A DNA stretch of 64,000 nucleotides. Source: Chitinophagaceae bacterium (lineage in GTDB: Bacteria; Bacteroidota; Bacteroidia; Chitinophagales; Chitinophagaceae). The stretch covers positions 1 through 64,000 of the forward strand of contig JADJBP010000007.1 of the NCBI GenBank assembly GCA_016703625.1. The letters run 5' to 3'. The notes beneath the pieces are model-generated. The model was not told the DNA's origin and made no database searches. It worked only from the letters and a program-made list of their open reading frames with translations. Positions within the stretch are counted from its first letter, which is position 1, and each line of letters begins with the position of its first letter. The position numbers were made by a program, and so were the translations under genes. Below are positions 41,694 through 51,011 of this stretch, piece by piece.

Positions 41694-42506
41694 ATGAGTA
41701 CAAAGAAAAGAATTTTATTTATTGCCAACGAAATGTCGCCCTACCTGGAACTTACAGATTTCGCAGAAATTGTAAATAAGCTGGCTGTAAAATCCAATGA
41801 CAGCGGTATGGAAGTGCGTTGCATCATGCCCAGGTTTGGGGTGATCAATGAAAGAAGGCACCGGTTGCATGAAGTGGTTCGGTTATCGGGTATTAATGTT
41901 ACGATCGATAATGATGATTACCCGCTGGTGATAAAAGTGGCATCACTGCCCAATGCACGCCTGCAGATCTATTTCCTGGATAACGATGATTATTTTAAAA
42001 GAAAATCAATTTTTACTGATGAAAAGGAAAACTGGTTCGATGATAATGGATTAAGAACGGTTTTGTTTTGTAAAGGCGCCCTGGAGACCGTTAAAAAATT
42101 CGGATGGCCACCCGATATTATTCATTGCAGCGGCTGGATGACCGGGCTGATCCCGATGTTCATCAAAAATGCTTATAAAAAGGAACCTGTATTCAGTAAC
42201 AGCAAGATCGTGTATACCATTGGCGAAACTACTTTTAAAGACAAGCTCGAAAAAGAATTTTTGAAAATGGCTACTATAAACGATTACATCACCAAAAAAG
42301 AACTGGAACCATTTAAAGACCTTAATAACTTTGCCATGTTCAATGGTGGTGCAACCTATGCCGATGCCATTACTTTTGGAGCCGAAAAAGTTGATAAAAA
42401 ACTGGTAGACCAGTTTACAAAAGTGAAAGGCAAAAAGATCCTTAAGTATGATGTAGCAAGTGATTTAACAGACTATTTGCAATTGTATTCCGACCTTGCA
42501 AAGTAG
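41694..42506 (+). CDS. Short glycogen/starch synthase-like protein (GT5 N-domain)
   Basis: An intact 270-residue protein starting MSTKKRILFIANEMSPYL, similar to the N-terminal (acceptor) half of GT5 glycogen synthases. DIIHCSGWMTGLIPMFIKNAY corresponds to the DIVH.HDW..AL.P region. The usual N-terminal KVGGL loop for ADP-glucose is absent (the equivalent reads YLELTDFAEIVNKLAV), and the C-terminal nucleotide-sugar half (about 220 residues) is missing. It is thus unlikely to be a standard glycogen synthase. The short form beside panC is recurrent in Bacteroidota, but its role is not known to me. Confidence 0.75.
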   Translation: MSTKKRILFIANEMSPYLELTDFAEIVNKLAVKSNDSGMEVRCIMPRFGVINERRHRLHEVVRLSGINVTIDNDDYPLVIKVASLPNARLQIYFLDNDDYFKRKSIFTDEKENWFDDNGLRTVLFCKGALETVKKFGWPPDIIHCSGWMTGLIPMFIKNAYKKEPVFSNSKIVYTIGETTFKDKLEKEFLKMATINDYITKKELEPFKDLNNFAMFNGGATYADAITFGAEKVDKKLVDQFTKVKGKKILKYDVASDLTDYLQLYSDLAK

Positions 42507-42643
42507 AAAATTGAACTGCAACTCATGTGTTAACAAAATTTTTAGTGATCACATGAAAACTGCCGGGCAACAGGCAGGTTTACGGGGTTTATCCCGGTTG
42601 GCATTCAGCTTTTAATAATGGCTCATTTCATAAAATTATTATA

Positions 42644-44126
42644 GTGCAAAAACGTATTCTTCCCTTAGCGATAACTGCTTCATTTTATTTCTGTAATTGG
42701 ATTTAACTGTACCAAACTGGATACGACCGACCTCGGAAGCGACCTGTTGTTGATAATGTGAATACATTTGATACCATCCTATCATTAATTCTACCCAGGG
42801 TTCTTTAATGACTCTTCCTACATCAGTAAATATGATGATTATGCCGTTAGGGTCAATCAGCAATGACCCCTTATTGGTCCTAACACACGCAAGTATATTC
42901 ATGCAGTTGAAACCGCCGTTTTACCGGTTTTATTTTGGCGACCCGGGTGATACCATCGTTGGACTTGATTCGATAGTTCTTTGTTTAAAATACCGTGGTT
43001 TTTATGGCGATAGCCTTATTCCTGTTCACCTGGAAGTTCGTGAAGTGAATGATTTCCAGTTTGGAATCGATTCGGTATATAAAGAAAATACAACAGCTTA
43101 CCAGCCAAATGTGATGGGAACGATCTTAGCCAGTGCCAACATTGATGTACGCACCCTTGGCAATTATATAAGCTTAATAACGGCAGAGATTCGGTCATTA
43201 ACCAGATCCGCATTAAAATGCCCGCCGGTTGGGCAAGTGCTATTTAACCGTGACAGTACTGTAGGTAATACATTGAATAATGCTTTTTATTCTGATTCTA
43301 TTTTCAGGCGTTTTTATAACGGGATTGCTGTAATTGGAGGAGGTGGAGGTAACGGGCTGATCTATACTAACCTGTCTGATACCGCAACCAAAATTGAGAT
43401 ACATTACCGGAAAAAGACAGCCGGTAAAATAGACTCAGTTTATTCTTCATTCAGGCTAAATCCTTCTTGGGAAGATGCTGCAAACAAACCGGTTTCCAAT
43501 ACAGTAATTATATTAACCGCACCAGGGCCGGTTACCCGGTGAGTAACCCGGTTCCCGGCGAACATTATCTGCAAACAGCACCGGGTACTTATGTAAACCT
43601 GCATATACCCGGACTGGCGGGTTTATCAAACCGTATCATACACCGTGCCGAGGTTATTGTTGAACAGATTCCTACCGACCCGGTGCTTGATGAAAAATTA
43701 GCGGCTCCAAACTTCCTGTACCTTGATCTGATAGACAGTGGTTCGGTGCCCAAATGGAAGCCTGTTTATTATGATCTGAATACGGCCGTGCTGTATGATC
43801 CTGATTATAAAACATCTATACCTTACTGGCCCGGAGATATTGATTACCTGTATTTTGGCGGGTACCGCAGAAGTAAAACAGACCCTTTTGGACAGCAGAT
43901 CAAGTATTATAATTTTAATGTATCCAGGTATGTACAACATATTGTAACCAACCGCATGCCTGTATATGATATGCGGATTTATGCGCCTTTCAATATAAAT
44001 TATGCCCAGCTTTCAGTTACTTATATTCCTTTTGAAAACAACCTGGCATTTGGAAGGGTGAGGATCGGCAGCGGTTCAAATCCAAATTACCGGCTTAGGC
44101 TAAGGATCGTGTATTCGAAAATATAA
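42644..44126 (+). CDS. DUF4270 lipoprotein, frameshifted
   Basis: A Bacteroidota-specific secreted protein of about 494 residues, starting at GTG (MQKRILPLAITAS). The N-terminal hydrophobic segment ends VIGFNC in a lipobox-like site, followed by LDTTDLGSDLL, the standard DUF4270 opening. Later parts are QLKPPFYRFYFGDP, TIVGLDSIVLCLKYRGFYGD, a glycine-rich loop (GGGGGNGLIY) and NYRLRLRIVYSKI at the end. Slips occur near 42700, 42755, 42820 and 43500. Function is unknown; it is an outer-membrane-associated protein. A hairpin follows its stop. Confidence 0.75.
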
Positions 44127-44149
44127 ATGGAATTTTTTAAGTTAGTCAG

Positions 44150-44181
44150 CAAAGTCCTTCTGTTTTTCAGGAAGGACTTTG
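44150..44181 (+). terminator. Terminator hairpin after the DUF4270 gene
   Basis: CAAAGTCCTTC (44150-44160) pairs with GAAGGACTTTG (44171-44181), an 11-base perfect stem with a T-rich loop. Only a weak T tract follows. Its last four bases are the -33 box of the metK promoter, so the two signals overlap. Confidence 0.65.
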
Positions 44182-44209
44182 TTCATTAACGCATACAACC
44201 TTATCTTTG
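44178..44209 (+). promoter_or_regulatory. Bacteroidota-type promoter of metK
   Basis: TTTG (44178-44181) and TATCTTTG (44202-44209) are separated by 20 bases and match the -33/-7 consensus. The metK ATG is 19 bases after the -7 box, leaving a very short leader with no room for a riboswitch. Confidence 0.75.
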
Positions 44210-44228
44210 CCATCTTAAAAAAAAATAC

Positions 44229-45486
44229 ATGCCATATTTATTTACATCAGAATCAGTAAGTGAAGGACATCCTGATAAAGTAGCAGACCAGATCAGCGAT
44301 GCATTAATAGATAACTTTTTAGCCTTTGACCCCAAAGCAAAGTTGCCTGCGAAACACTGGTAACCACCGGGCAGGTAATCCTGGCCGGAGAGGTTAAAAG
44401 CAAGGCCTACCTGGATGTACAGGAAATTGCACGCGGGGTTATCCGTAAAATAGGATACACCATAAGTGATTATATGTTTGAAGCCAATTCATGCGGCATC
44501 TTATCAGCCATACATGAACAATCGGCTGATATTAACCAGGGCGTTGACCGCAAGAAAAAGAAGAACAAGGTGCCGGCGACCAGGGAATGATGTTTGGTTA
44601 TGCAACCAACGAAACCGCTAACTATATGCCACTGGCATTGGATCTTGCCCATTATATATTAATTGAAATGGCGGCCGTTCGCAGGGAGAAAAAGCAGATC
44701 AAATACCTGCGCCCCGATGCAAAAAGCCAGGTTACACTGGAATATGATGATAATAACAGGCCCGTGAGGATCGATGCGATTGTAATTTCAACACAGCATG
44801 ATGATTTTGATGCGGATGAGAAGATGCTGGCAAAGATCAAGAAGGACATCATCAATATTGTGATTCCCAGGGTTAAAGCAAAGTATCCAAAATATAACCA
44901 CCTGTTCGATAATAAAATAAAATACCACATTAACCCAACCGGTAAGTTTGTAATTGGTGGCCCGCATGGTGATACCGGTTTAACAGGCCGTAAGATCATT
45001 GTGGATACCTACGGTGGAAAAGGCGCTCACGGTGGTGGTGCTTTCAGTGGTAAAGATCCCAGTAAGGTTGACCGCAGTGCGGCTTATGCAACCCGTCATA
45101 TTGCCAAGAATTTAGTGGCTGCAGGTTTGTGCGATGAGGTTTTGGTGCAGGTATCTTATGCCATTGGCGTGGCACAGCCAACCAGTATCAATGTGGTAAC
45201 TTACGGTACATCAAAAATTAAAATGAAAGACGGCGAGATTGCCAAAAAAGTAATGGCCATGCCATGTTTTGATATGCGCCCTTATTTTATAGAGCAGCGC
45301 TTAAAACTGCGCAACCCCATGTACAGCGAAACAGCAGCTTACGGGCACATGGGCCGCAAAAATGAAATCGTTGAAAAAACATTTACATCACCTGATGGTA
45401 AAGTGGTAAAAAGAAAAGTAGAATTATTTACCTGGGAGAAACTGGATGCAGTGAAGGAAGTGAAGAAAGTGTTTGGATTGAAATAA
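44229..45486 (+). CDS. metK: S-adenosylmethionine synthetase, two homopolymer deletions
   Basis: MetK makes SAM from methionine and [28 protein letters not shown] carries the His and Asp that bind ATP and Mg. Further motifs are [45 protein letters not shown] and the signature [19 protein letters not shown]. Two slips occur: a missing G near 44345 ([12 protein letters not shown] when restored) and a missing A near 44563 (NKGAGDQG when restored). With both restored the length is about 419 residues, normal for the family. As metK is indispensable, these are almost certainly sequencing errors. The gene supplies the methyl donor for the several methyltransferases of the glycan locus. Confidence 0.95.
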
Positions 45487-45498
45487 AGCCTCCCCAAA

Positions 45499-45555
45499 CC
45501 CCTCCAAAGGAGGGGCTTTTGAAGACCATAAGTTCAAAAGAGCTTATGGTTTTTT
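45499..45555 (+). terminator. Double terminator after metK
   Basis: The first stem is CCCCTCC/GGAGGGG (45499-45505 and 45509-45515) followed by CTTTT; its surroundings resemble the dispersed CCCCTCC repeats. The second is ACCATAAG/CTTATGGT (45525-45532 and 45543-45550) with a 10-base loop and six T residues. Together they should end the metK transcript before rlmB. Confidence 0.8.
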
Positions 45556-45585
45556 AATTGTATCAATTAAGATTAAATTTGTATA

Positions 45586-46353
45586 GTGAAAAATTTCCGC
45601 CAGCATCAGCATCGCCCCAAAAAAAATACTTTGGTCATTGGCCGCAAGGCTGTAACCGAAGCCATGCAAACCGGTAAACAACTGGAACGCATTTACCTGC
45701 AAACTACCGTACATGGCGAAGGCATTGATGAGATCAAAAAGCTGGCCGAAAAAACGCAAACACCCATTAACAAAGTGCCGGTTGAAAAACTGAACAATTT
45801 CAATGTAAGCAACCACGAAGGTTGTGTAGCACTGATCGCCAAAGTACAATACCAGGACCTGCAGGATGTGATCTCATTTATTGTTGATAAAGGAGAAACA
45901 CCATTGTTTTTGATCCTGGACGGTATCACCGACATCCGCAACATAGGCGGTATAGCCCGCAGCGCATTTTGTTTTGGCGTTAATGCCATCATCATTCCCG
46001 ATAAAGGGGTTGGCGCATTGAACGAAGATGCTGTACTAACCTCGGCCGGTGCATTGGAAGAGATCGCTGTATGCCGGGTGAACAGCCTGATGAAAACCGT
46101 GGATGACCTGCACATGAACGGCATTAAGGTATTTGCAAGTGAAATGAAGGCAGCTAAAAAAGTGTTTGAACTGGAACTGAAAGAGCCCTGCGCCATAGTT
46201 ATGGGCGGGGAGGAAAAAGGAATTTACCCTGCACTATTAAAGATCTGTGATGAACAGTTCCAGATACCCATGACCGGCGATTTTGATTCATTGAATGTAT
46301 CGGGGGGATTTTGTATGAAGGATGAAACAAGATTAGGGTATTTTTTTGTATGA
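45586..46353 (+). CDS. rlmB: TrmH/RlmB-family rRNA 2'-O-methyltransferase
   Basis: A SPOUT methyltransferase of about 255 residues with a GTG start. The N-terminal substrate-binding domain has VIGRKAVTEAMQTGKQLERIYLQ. The catalytic domain carries motif 1 (ITDIRNIGGIARSAFCFGV), motif 2 (CAIVMGGEEKGI) and motif 3 (IPMTGDFDSLNVS). The C-terminal SVA(A/T)G..LYE segment is disrupted: codons near 46302-46335 read GGFCMKDET where LYE..KQ is expected, with a slip in a GGGGGG run. The closest assignment is 23S rRNA Gm2251 methylation, though other TrmH members cannot be excluded. Confidence 0.82.
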   Translation: MKNFRQHQHRPKKNTLVIGRKAVTEAMQTGKQLERIYLQTTVHGEGIDEIKKLAEKTQTPINKVPVEKLNNFNVSNHEGCVALIAKVQYQDLQDVISFIVDKGETPLFLILDGITDIRNIGGIARSAFCFGVNAIIIPDKGVGALNEDAVLTSAGALEEIAVCRVNSLMKTVDDLHMNGIKVFASEMKAAKKVFELELKEPCAIVMGGEEKGIYPALLKICDEQFQIPMTGDFDSLNVSGGFCMKDETRLGYFFV

Positions 46354-46624
46354 ACCCTGATGACAACGGATAATTAGTAAATTTGCCATTTAAGCGATTT
46401 TTTAGGACTGCAGTGGGACATTAAAATTTCAACCCTACTTCGGAACTCCTTGCTTAAATCTATCAGTCATTATGTCAATTTTCATAAGTAATTTCAAATG
46501 CACAGATTAACTTTAACATCAATGGTTCAGTTGGATTCTGACTTTATATTCGCGTTGGACAAAAGCCCCCGGCGCCTGCTTTTTCGGGCCACTTTGCGGT
46601 CATTCATCCCCGCCGGTTAAAACC
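46354..46624. other. Unannotatable stretch with suspicious G/C runs
   Basis: No frame is convincing on either strand. The segment from about 46560 on contains runs such as CCCCCGG and CCCCCCCCCC that are foreign to the 43% GC-like surroundings. It probably contains the 3' part of the outer-membrane gene to its right in corrupted form. Confidence 0.4.
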
Positions 46625-46960
46625 CCCCCCCCATTTTTATTAGGACCACGGAGGGACACGCGGAACAACCCCCCCAAGCGTTTTGTACCTGTAGGTGCTG
46701 CTGTCCAGTTTTCGTAAAAGGGCTGATGATCACTGCATTTTTTTATTTTTAAACTGAACGGGAAGATTGGTGCCAACTCCGAAATACTGTATTGTCATTT
46801 CATTTTTATTGCGGTTTATTATTCCGGTGTTGGGACTGTTCGTGTATTTTATGTTTACAATATCAAGATAAGGCTGTGCTGCTGAATGTGTACCATGCAA
46901 ATGGGAAGACACTAAAATGAACAGGTAGCGGCAAATAAGGAATGATCGGTTTTTTTTCAT
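46625..46960 (-). CDS. N-terminal part of an outer-membrane beta-barrel protein, broken
   Basis: The minus strand gives a signal peptide (MKKNRSFLICRYLFILVSS) and then QPYLDIVNIKYTNSP and TIQYFGVGTNLPVQFKNK. After a slip in an A run near 46737 it continues NAVIISPFYENWTAAPTGTKRLG. This resembles the beginning of DUF6268-type barrel proteins, in which an F/LPV.FKNK strand is followed by .I.PFYE. The rest dissolves into the corrupted patch to its left, so the true length is unknown. Confidence 0.45.
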
Positions 46961-47007
46961 GTCTTGATTATTTGATCAGGCAGTAAGAGCGTTTTGATTT
47001 TCTGTCA

Positions 47008-47830
47008 TCACGATATTTTTGGCCGGCCTTCAATGGCAGTTACTGATTGAATTTTTTTCATCTGCCTGCTCAGTATCCTGTTCTTTATAAAATCAGGCAG
47101 TAATTTATTCAAGAACAAAAATATCTTATTTAGCCGTCCGGGAATGATCACTTCTTTGCCGTTCAGTAACCCGTTAAAGGCTGGAAAGGGCCACCTGCTC
47201 AGGATTCATTACAGAAAGCCGGGATAACCAACCTGATGTTTTAAGCAAAGTGGTAACCGAGATATTCGTGTTCATGCTGCCCGGAAATCACACTGATGCT
47301 GATTCCGTCGTTCTTAAGTTCCCTTCTTAAACTTTTGGAAAAAAAATAAATGAATGATTTGGTTGCGCCATAAACCTGTTTCTTGGCCAGGTAAAAATAC
47401 GAACCCAGGCTGCCTACATTAAGTATGCAGGATGGCCCGTTTTCTTTAAGCATTTCCAAAAAAAGATGTGTGAATAATGTAGTAGCTACAATATTCAGTT
47501 TGATCTGTTTCCGGTAAAATGAATAATTCCCTTCGCTGAAGAGCATGGTGCCGCCTAATCCTGCATTGTTGATAAGCATGTTTACCTCAAGTTTCATTTC
47601 CTTTACAAATTCGTATACCGCTATGCAGTTTTCTTCGCTGGTTAGATCCTGTTCAATGGCGATCGCATCTACGTGGTAATTGCGTTTAATGAAATCGGCG
47701 AGGTAATGCAGTTCCGGTCCGGGCAATGCCACCAGTACCAGGTTCATTTCGGGCCGCGCGCTCAATTCCAGGGGGGCTTTCCAAATCCTTCACTGGCACC
47801 GGTGATCAGGCAATATTTTTTATTGTGCAT
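47008..47830 (-). CDS. Short-chain dehydrogenase, frameshifted
   Basis: A classical SDR of about 270 residues. It starts MHNKKYCLITGASEGFGKA (NAD(P)-binding TGxxxGxG) and contains LINNAGLGG, ILNVGSLGSYFYLAKKQVYGATKSFIYFFSKSL (S-Y-x3-K triad) and the C-terminal GRLNKIFLFLNKLLPDFIKNRI. Slips occur near 47785 (in a C run), 47275 and 47180. The long C-terminal tail with a hydrophobic helix suggests membrane association. It overlaps the upstream epimerase by about 11 bases, within a minus-strand operon of CPBP protease, epimerase and SDR. Confidence 0.78.
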
Positions 47831-48853
47831 GGTTTTGCGGTTTTAAAAATTGAATGGTTTGCTGCAATCCTTCCCCGTAACGGGGTAAGCCGGTATCCCA
47901 GCTGGCGAACTGCTTTATCGCTACAAAAAGTTTTGTTGCAGAAGATCTGGTTCGGGGCCTTTCCCGGTAACAAAGGGTTCTTATGCGTTATCTTAAACCG
48001 CATCCATTGCAACAATGCCCAGAACTGCACCAGTATTTTGGCACCTCTATCAACCTGGCTTTAGTATTGGTAAGCGAACGGATGCAGCCGAAAAAGTGCT
48101 GTATACGAAATGTTTTCCCCGCCCAGGATATATTTTCCCCGCCAACTCCCGGCGGCGGGGGGGGGGGATCCGCCCACCACGTCCCCCGCCAAATCCCTTG
48201 GGCCCGGGGGGGATATACGCCCCCGCACCATCAATAAAACAATAATTGGTTTCCAGCTTACCCGGTTTGGGAATAATGGTGAGTTTTCCCTGTATGAAAT
48301 TATGGATCACCTTATTTACCGAAATGGGATGTGTTTCAATGCCCGGGCCATACACTTTAGATAAGGCAACGATAACCGTGAATAAACCTTTGTGTACATA
48401 ATCTTTAACCAGGTTCTCGGCCAGGTATTTTGTAAATTCATAATCATTGTCAAAGCTTGATATCCGTGGATCATTTTCACTTTTTGGATGAAGTACTGAT
48501 GTGCCCAAAACCCCGCAGGTACTGGTAAAAACAAATTTCTTCACACCCAGTTTAAGCGATACGTTCAGCAGGTTTTTTGTGCCGTCTACATTTATTTTGT
48601 AAAACGCAGCCGGCTCTTTGTCGAATATTTTTACCAGGGCTGCTGTATGATAAAAACGCCTGTTCCACCCCTGCATGGCATTTTCAATGGAACTGCAATC
48701 GTTTATATCCCCTGCAAATGTCCTGATGTTTTTATGCCAGGGCAGATTGGGAGAATTTAAATTGCGTACAAGGATATGCACAAGGTTGTTGTTTGCCAGT
48801 GTTAATGCCGTAGTGGCGGGGAAAACCTGCTGACCGGTGATAAATATTTTCAC
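47820..48853 (-). CDS. NAD-dependent epimerase/reductase, with corrupted internal patch
   Basis: A GTG start (VKIFITG) overlaps the upstream stop as GTGA. The extended SDR has the N-terminal KIFITG..GF(I/V)G loop (garbled here as KIFITGQQVFPAT), FHTAALVKIFDKEPAAFYKINVDGTKNLL, FTSTCGVLG and DYEFTKYLAENLV (Y..xK). NYCFIDD precedes a GC-rich patch (48110-48235) that reads as proline and glycine runs; around it GEKYILGGENISYSTF can still be recovered in pieces. The end reads LGYRLTPLREGLQQTIQFLK after repair. It is related to dihydroflavonol-reductase/3beta-HSD-like enzymes; substrate unknown. Confidence 0.75.
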
Positions 48854-49494
48854 ACCCCAGTTTTTGAAGTGGTGAAATGTGATTGGTATATGTTGATCTC
48901 GTACAGCAAGGAGAATGTGATATGAAGTACAACTGCAGGCCATACCGCATTAAATAAAATACAAAGCCAGCAGGCCATCAGGCCAAATGGAATACAGGCA
49001 AGCATTTCTTTTTTAGTGTTGAACAGGTGCAGCATTACATACAGCAAAACGTTAACCGAAACTGCCAAAAGAATTCCTATAGTTTCTATACTGTAGAAAA
49101 GTAAAAAACCCCTGAACCACAGTTCATACACAAAAAGGAAGATCATTCGAATAATAAAATAGCGGATGGCATAAAAAGCAGGCAGCTGAAAATTATGATG
49201 ACCTGTATTTGAAATTTGCTGTTGAACATTTTTGCCTGCCCTGAGCGCCCCGGCAGCTGTCAGTACCAGTAACCCAAAAAAAATAATTAATAAGGAACTG
49301 TCCTGTAAACCGCTGCCGGTGAATGTTTTCAAAACCGGCAGTTTTAAAACAAAAACGGGTACCAAACCCAGCCACATGATGCCGATGAGGTGGAGGCCAA
49401 TGATATTTCCGGGTTTATCCGAAATGGATCCATCGTCTTTGATCAATCTTTGGCTGCCTTCTTTTTTGCTGACCAGGCTGAGTATAAAAACCAT
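48850..49494 (-). CDS. CPBP-family intramembrane protease
   Basis: An intact 214-residue protein with about six membrane segments. FVYELWFRGFLLFYS (about residues 118-132) corresponds to the EExxxR motif but has only one of the two glutamates (YELWFR). LHLFNTKKEML and AVVLHITFSLLYEIN match the later motifs with conserved His and Asn positions. The loss of one Glu raises doubt about protease activity. The stop overlaps the epimerase start by four bases, so the three genes to the left are in one operon. Confidence 0.75.
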   Translation of the reverse strand: MVFILSLVSKKEGSQRLIKDDGSISDKPGNIIGLHLIGIMWLGLVPVFVLKLPVLKTFTGSGLQDSSLLIIFFGLLVLTAAGALRAGKNVQQQISNTGHHNFQLPAFYAIRYFIIRMIFLFVYELWFRGFLLFYSIETIGILLAVSVNVLLYVMLHLFNTKKEMLACIPFGLMACWLCILFNAVWPAVVLHITFSLLYEINIYQSHFTTSKTGV

Positions 49495-49545
49495 GGCGTA
49501 ACAAAAATGTAAATCACAAGGGGAGGCGTTTGCATAACATTTGAT

Positions 49546-50241
49546 TTAAGTTGTTTTAATTATTTCGGCGGTATAAAATGTATGACTGATCCTGATCCTG
49601 GTGCAGATTCCGCGGCTGTAGTAAAAAATGTTGCTGTTCCCATCCGGGAATTTAACCCGGTATCCGCCATCACCTGTTTTGGTTACCGTAATAAAACCTG
49701 CATGTTTATCGCAATACACCTGGTTGATACCAACGGGCTCCTGGAAATACAGGCTCAACAGGTTTGTGCCGATGAAGCGTATACTTAGTTTTTCTGTTCC
49801 CCCATTTTCCATCACTTCATAATTACCGCTCACCAGCCTCGTTTGTTTATCCACTTTTGTTTCCCCGTTTGTTTTCCTGAACTGGGCGGAATGAACCAGT
49901 TTCCCGTTCTCAAACGTGGAAGATTCTGTAGCTGAAACCCTGATCCGGATGATGAACCGGGTATTGATCTCAGATACCAGCAGCAGGCGTGACTGGCTGC
50001 CGGCTATGTTTTTCTCTAGCCTCAACCAGCCAATTTCATCGCCGCCCTGTACTATTTTATAATACAGCAGCAGCGATTGGGTCTTTACCAGTATGGGGAT
50101 CAGCAACAACAGCAGTACCAGTAGTGTTATAAAAAAGAAGGGAACCCGGGCAATGATGTATTTTCTTACCTGTTGAACCATTGCTGCCCTTTTTGGGTTG
50201 CGTGTTCTTTTTAAAAACATATAGATCAATAACATGAGCAT
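49546..50241 (-). CDS. DUF6134-like protein with one membrane anchor
   Basis: An intact 231-residue protein. An N-terminal basic segment precedes one hydrophobic helix (FFFITLLVLLLLLIPILV). The remainder is a beta-rich domain with YYKIVQGGDEIGWLRLEK, SSTFENGKLVHSAQFRKTNGE, ISTRFI-like strands and CDKHAGFITVTK. This matches DUF6134, a Bacteroidota family that resembles lipocalin-like or outer-membrane-export domains of unknown role. The neighbours give no stronger hint. Confidence 0.6.
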   Translation of the reverse strand: MLMLLIYMFLKRTRNPKRAAMVQQVRKYIIARVPFFFITLLVLLLLLIPILVKTQSLLLYYKIVQGGDEIGWLRLEKNIAGSQSRLLLVSEINTRFIIRIRVSATESSTFENGKLVHSAQFRKTNGETKVDKQTRLVSGNYEVMENGGTEKLSIRFIGTNLLSLYFQEPVGINQVYCDKHAGFITVTKTGDGGYRVKFPDGNSNIFYYSRGICTRIRISHTFYTAEIIKTT

Positions 50242-50270
50242 GATGTAAGTTTTAGCTGTTTATTGGACAA

Positions 50271-50771
50271 TTATTTTCCAATGGGTATAGTCATGGTAAT
50301 GCCGGTAATGTATTTATCTACCTTCGAAGGCACCCCAAACCCTGTCTTCTGTTTACGGAGTTCCAGTTTGGCTTTGTGGGCATATACACCCGACATGATC
50401 ATCAGGGGAATGCTGGCAATGCCTGCAGCGGCACCGGCAATGAGTAATACTGCAGCTGTGGCGTCTGTATCAAAGCTATTACTGTTGGAAGCAGAAAGGA
50501 GGCCAACCCCTGACAATAATAAACCGCCGCCAAGTGTTACCAGTCCTGCTGTAAGCATGCTCTTCTTTTTGTTCATATAATAATTATAATCTTTAACCGG
50601 TCCGTTAAAACCCGGACTTTTAGTGAAGGTTATGGCCGGGTTATGATTCGTTACAACATAGCTGTTGTGCAATATGATGCCGGTATTAACGGTCTCCGGA
50701 TTTTCCGTTTGTGCCGTTGCCTGCAGTAGTGTAAAATGCATGATTACTGTAAAAAGCATGATCTTTTTCAT
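50271..50771 (-). CDS. Small membrane protein of unknown function
   Basis: The start at MKKIMLFTVIMHFTLLQATAQ (50771) gives a signal peptide; the longer in-frame start at 50858 adds 29 unlikely residues. The 166-residue protein has two glycine- and alanine-rich hydrophobic helices (AGLVTLGGGLLLSGVGLL and AVLLIAGAAAGIASIPLMIMSGVY) followed by a basic tail. This layout is common for small Bacteroidota membrane proteins. No function can be named. Confidence 0.65.
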   Translation of the reverse strand: MKKIMLFTVIMHFTLLQATAQTENPETVNTGIILHNSYVVTNHNPAITFTKSPGFNGPVKDYNYYMNKKKSMLTAGLVTLGGGLLLSGVGLLSASNSNSFDTDATAAVLLIAGAAAGIASIPLMIMSGVYAHKAKLELRKQKTGFGVPSKVDKYITGITMTIPIGK

Positions 50772-51011
50772 AATGTTTTGATTTTGGTTGTTGATTTTTG
50801 ATTGACAACCCAAAACTAATATTGCAAAAACCCCATCCCTAATTGATAATTGTGACACTTATCCTGTTATCAGCAATTGCAACTTTTTATACCCGGTTTG
50901 TGGTATTTTTGATTTTTTTGCAAAAAAATGCAAATCCGTTATTGTAGATTTGGGTTTATTGCTTAAAATGGAGAAACAGAATTGCATATTTTAATAAATC
51001 TTTTTTTTTGA

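Noticed and set aside
44127..44228. SAM riboswitch ahead of metK
   Set aside because: The promoter -7 box lies 19 bases before the ATG, leaving no space for an aptamer in the leader.
48110..48364. Proline/glycine-rich ORFs on both strands
   Set aside because: They arise from the corrupted GC patch within the epimerase gene and have no homology.
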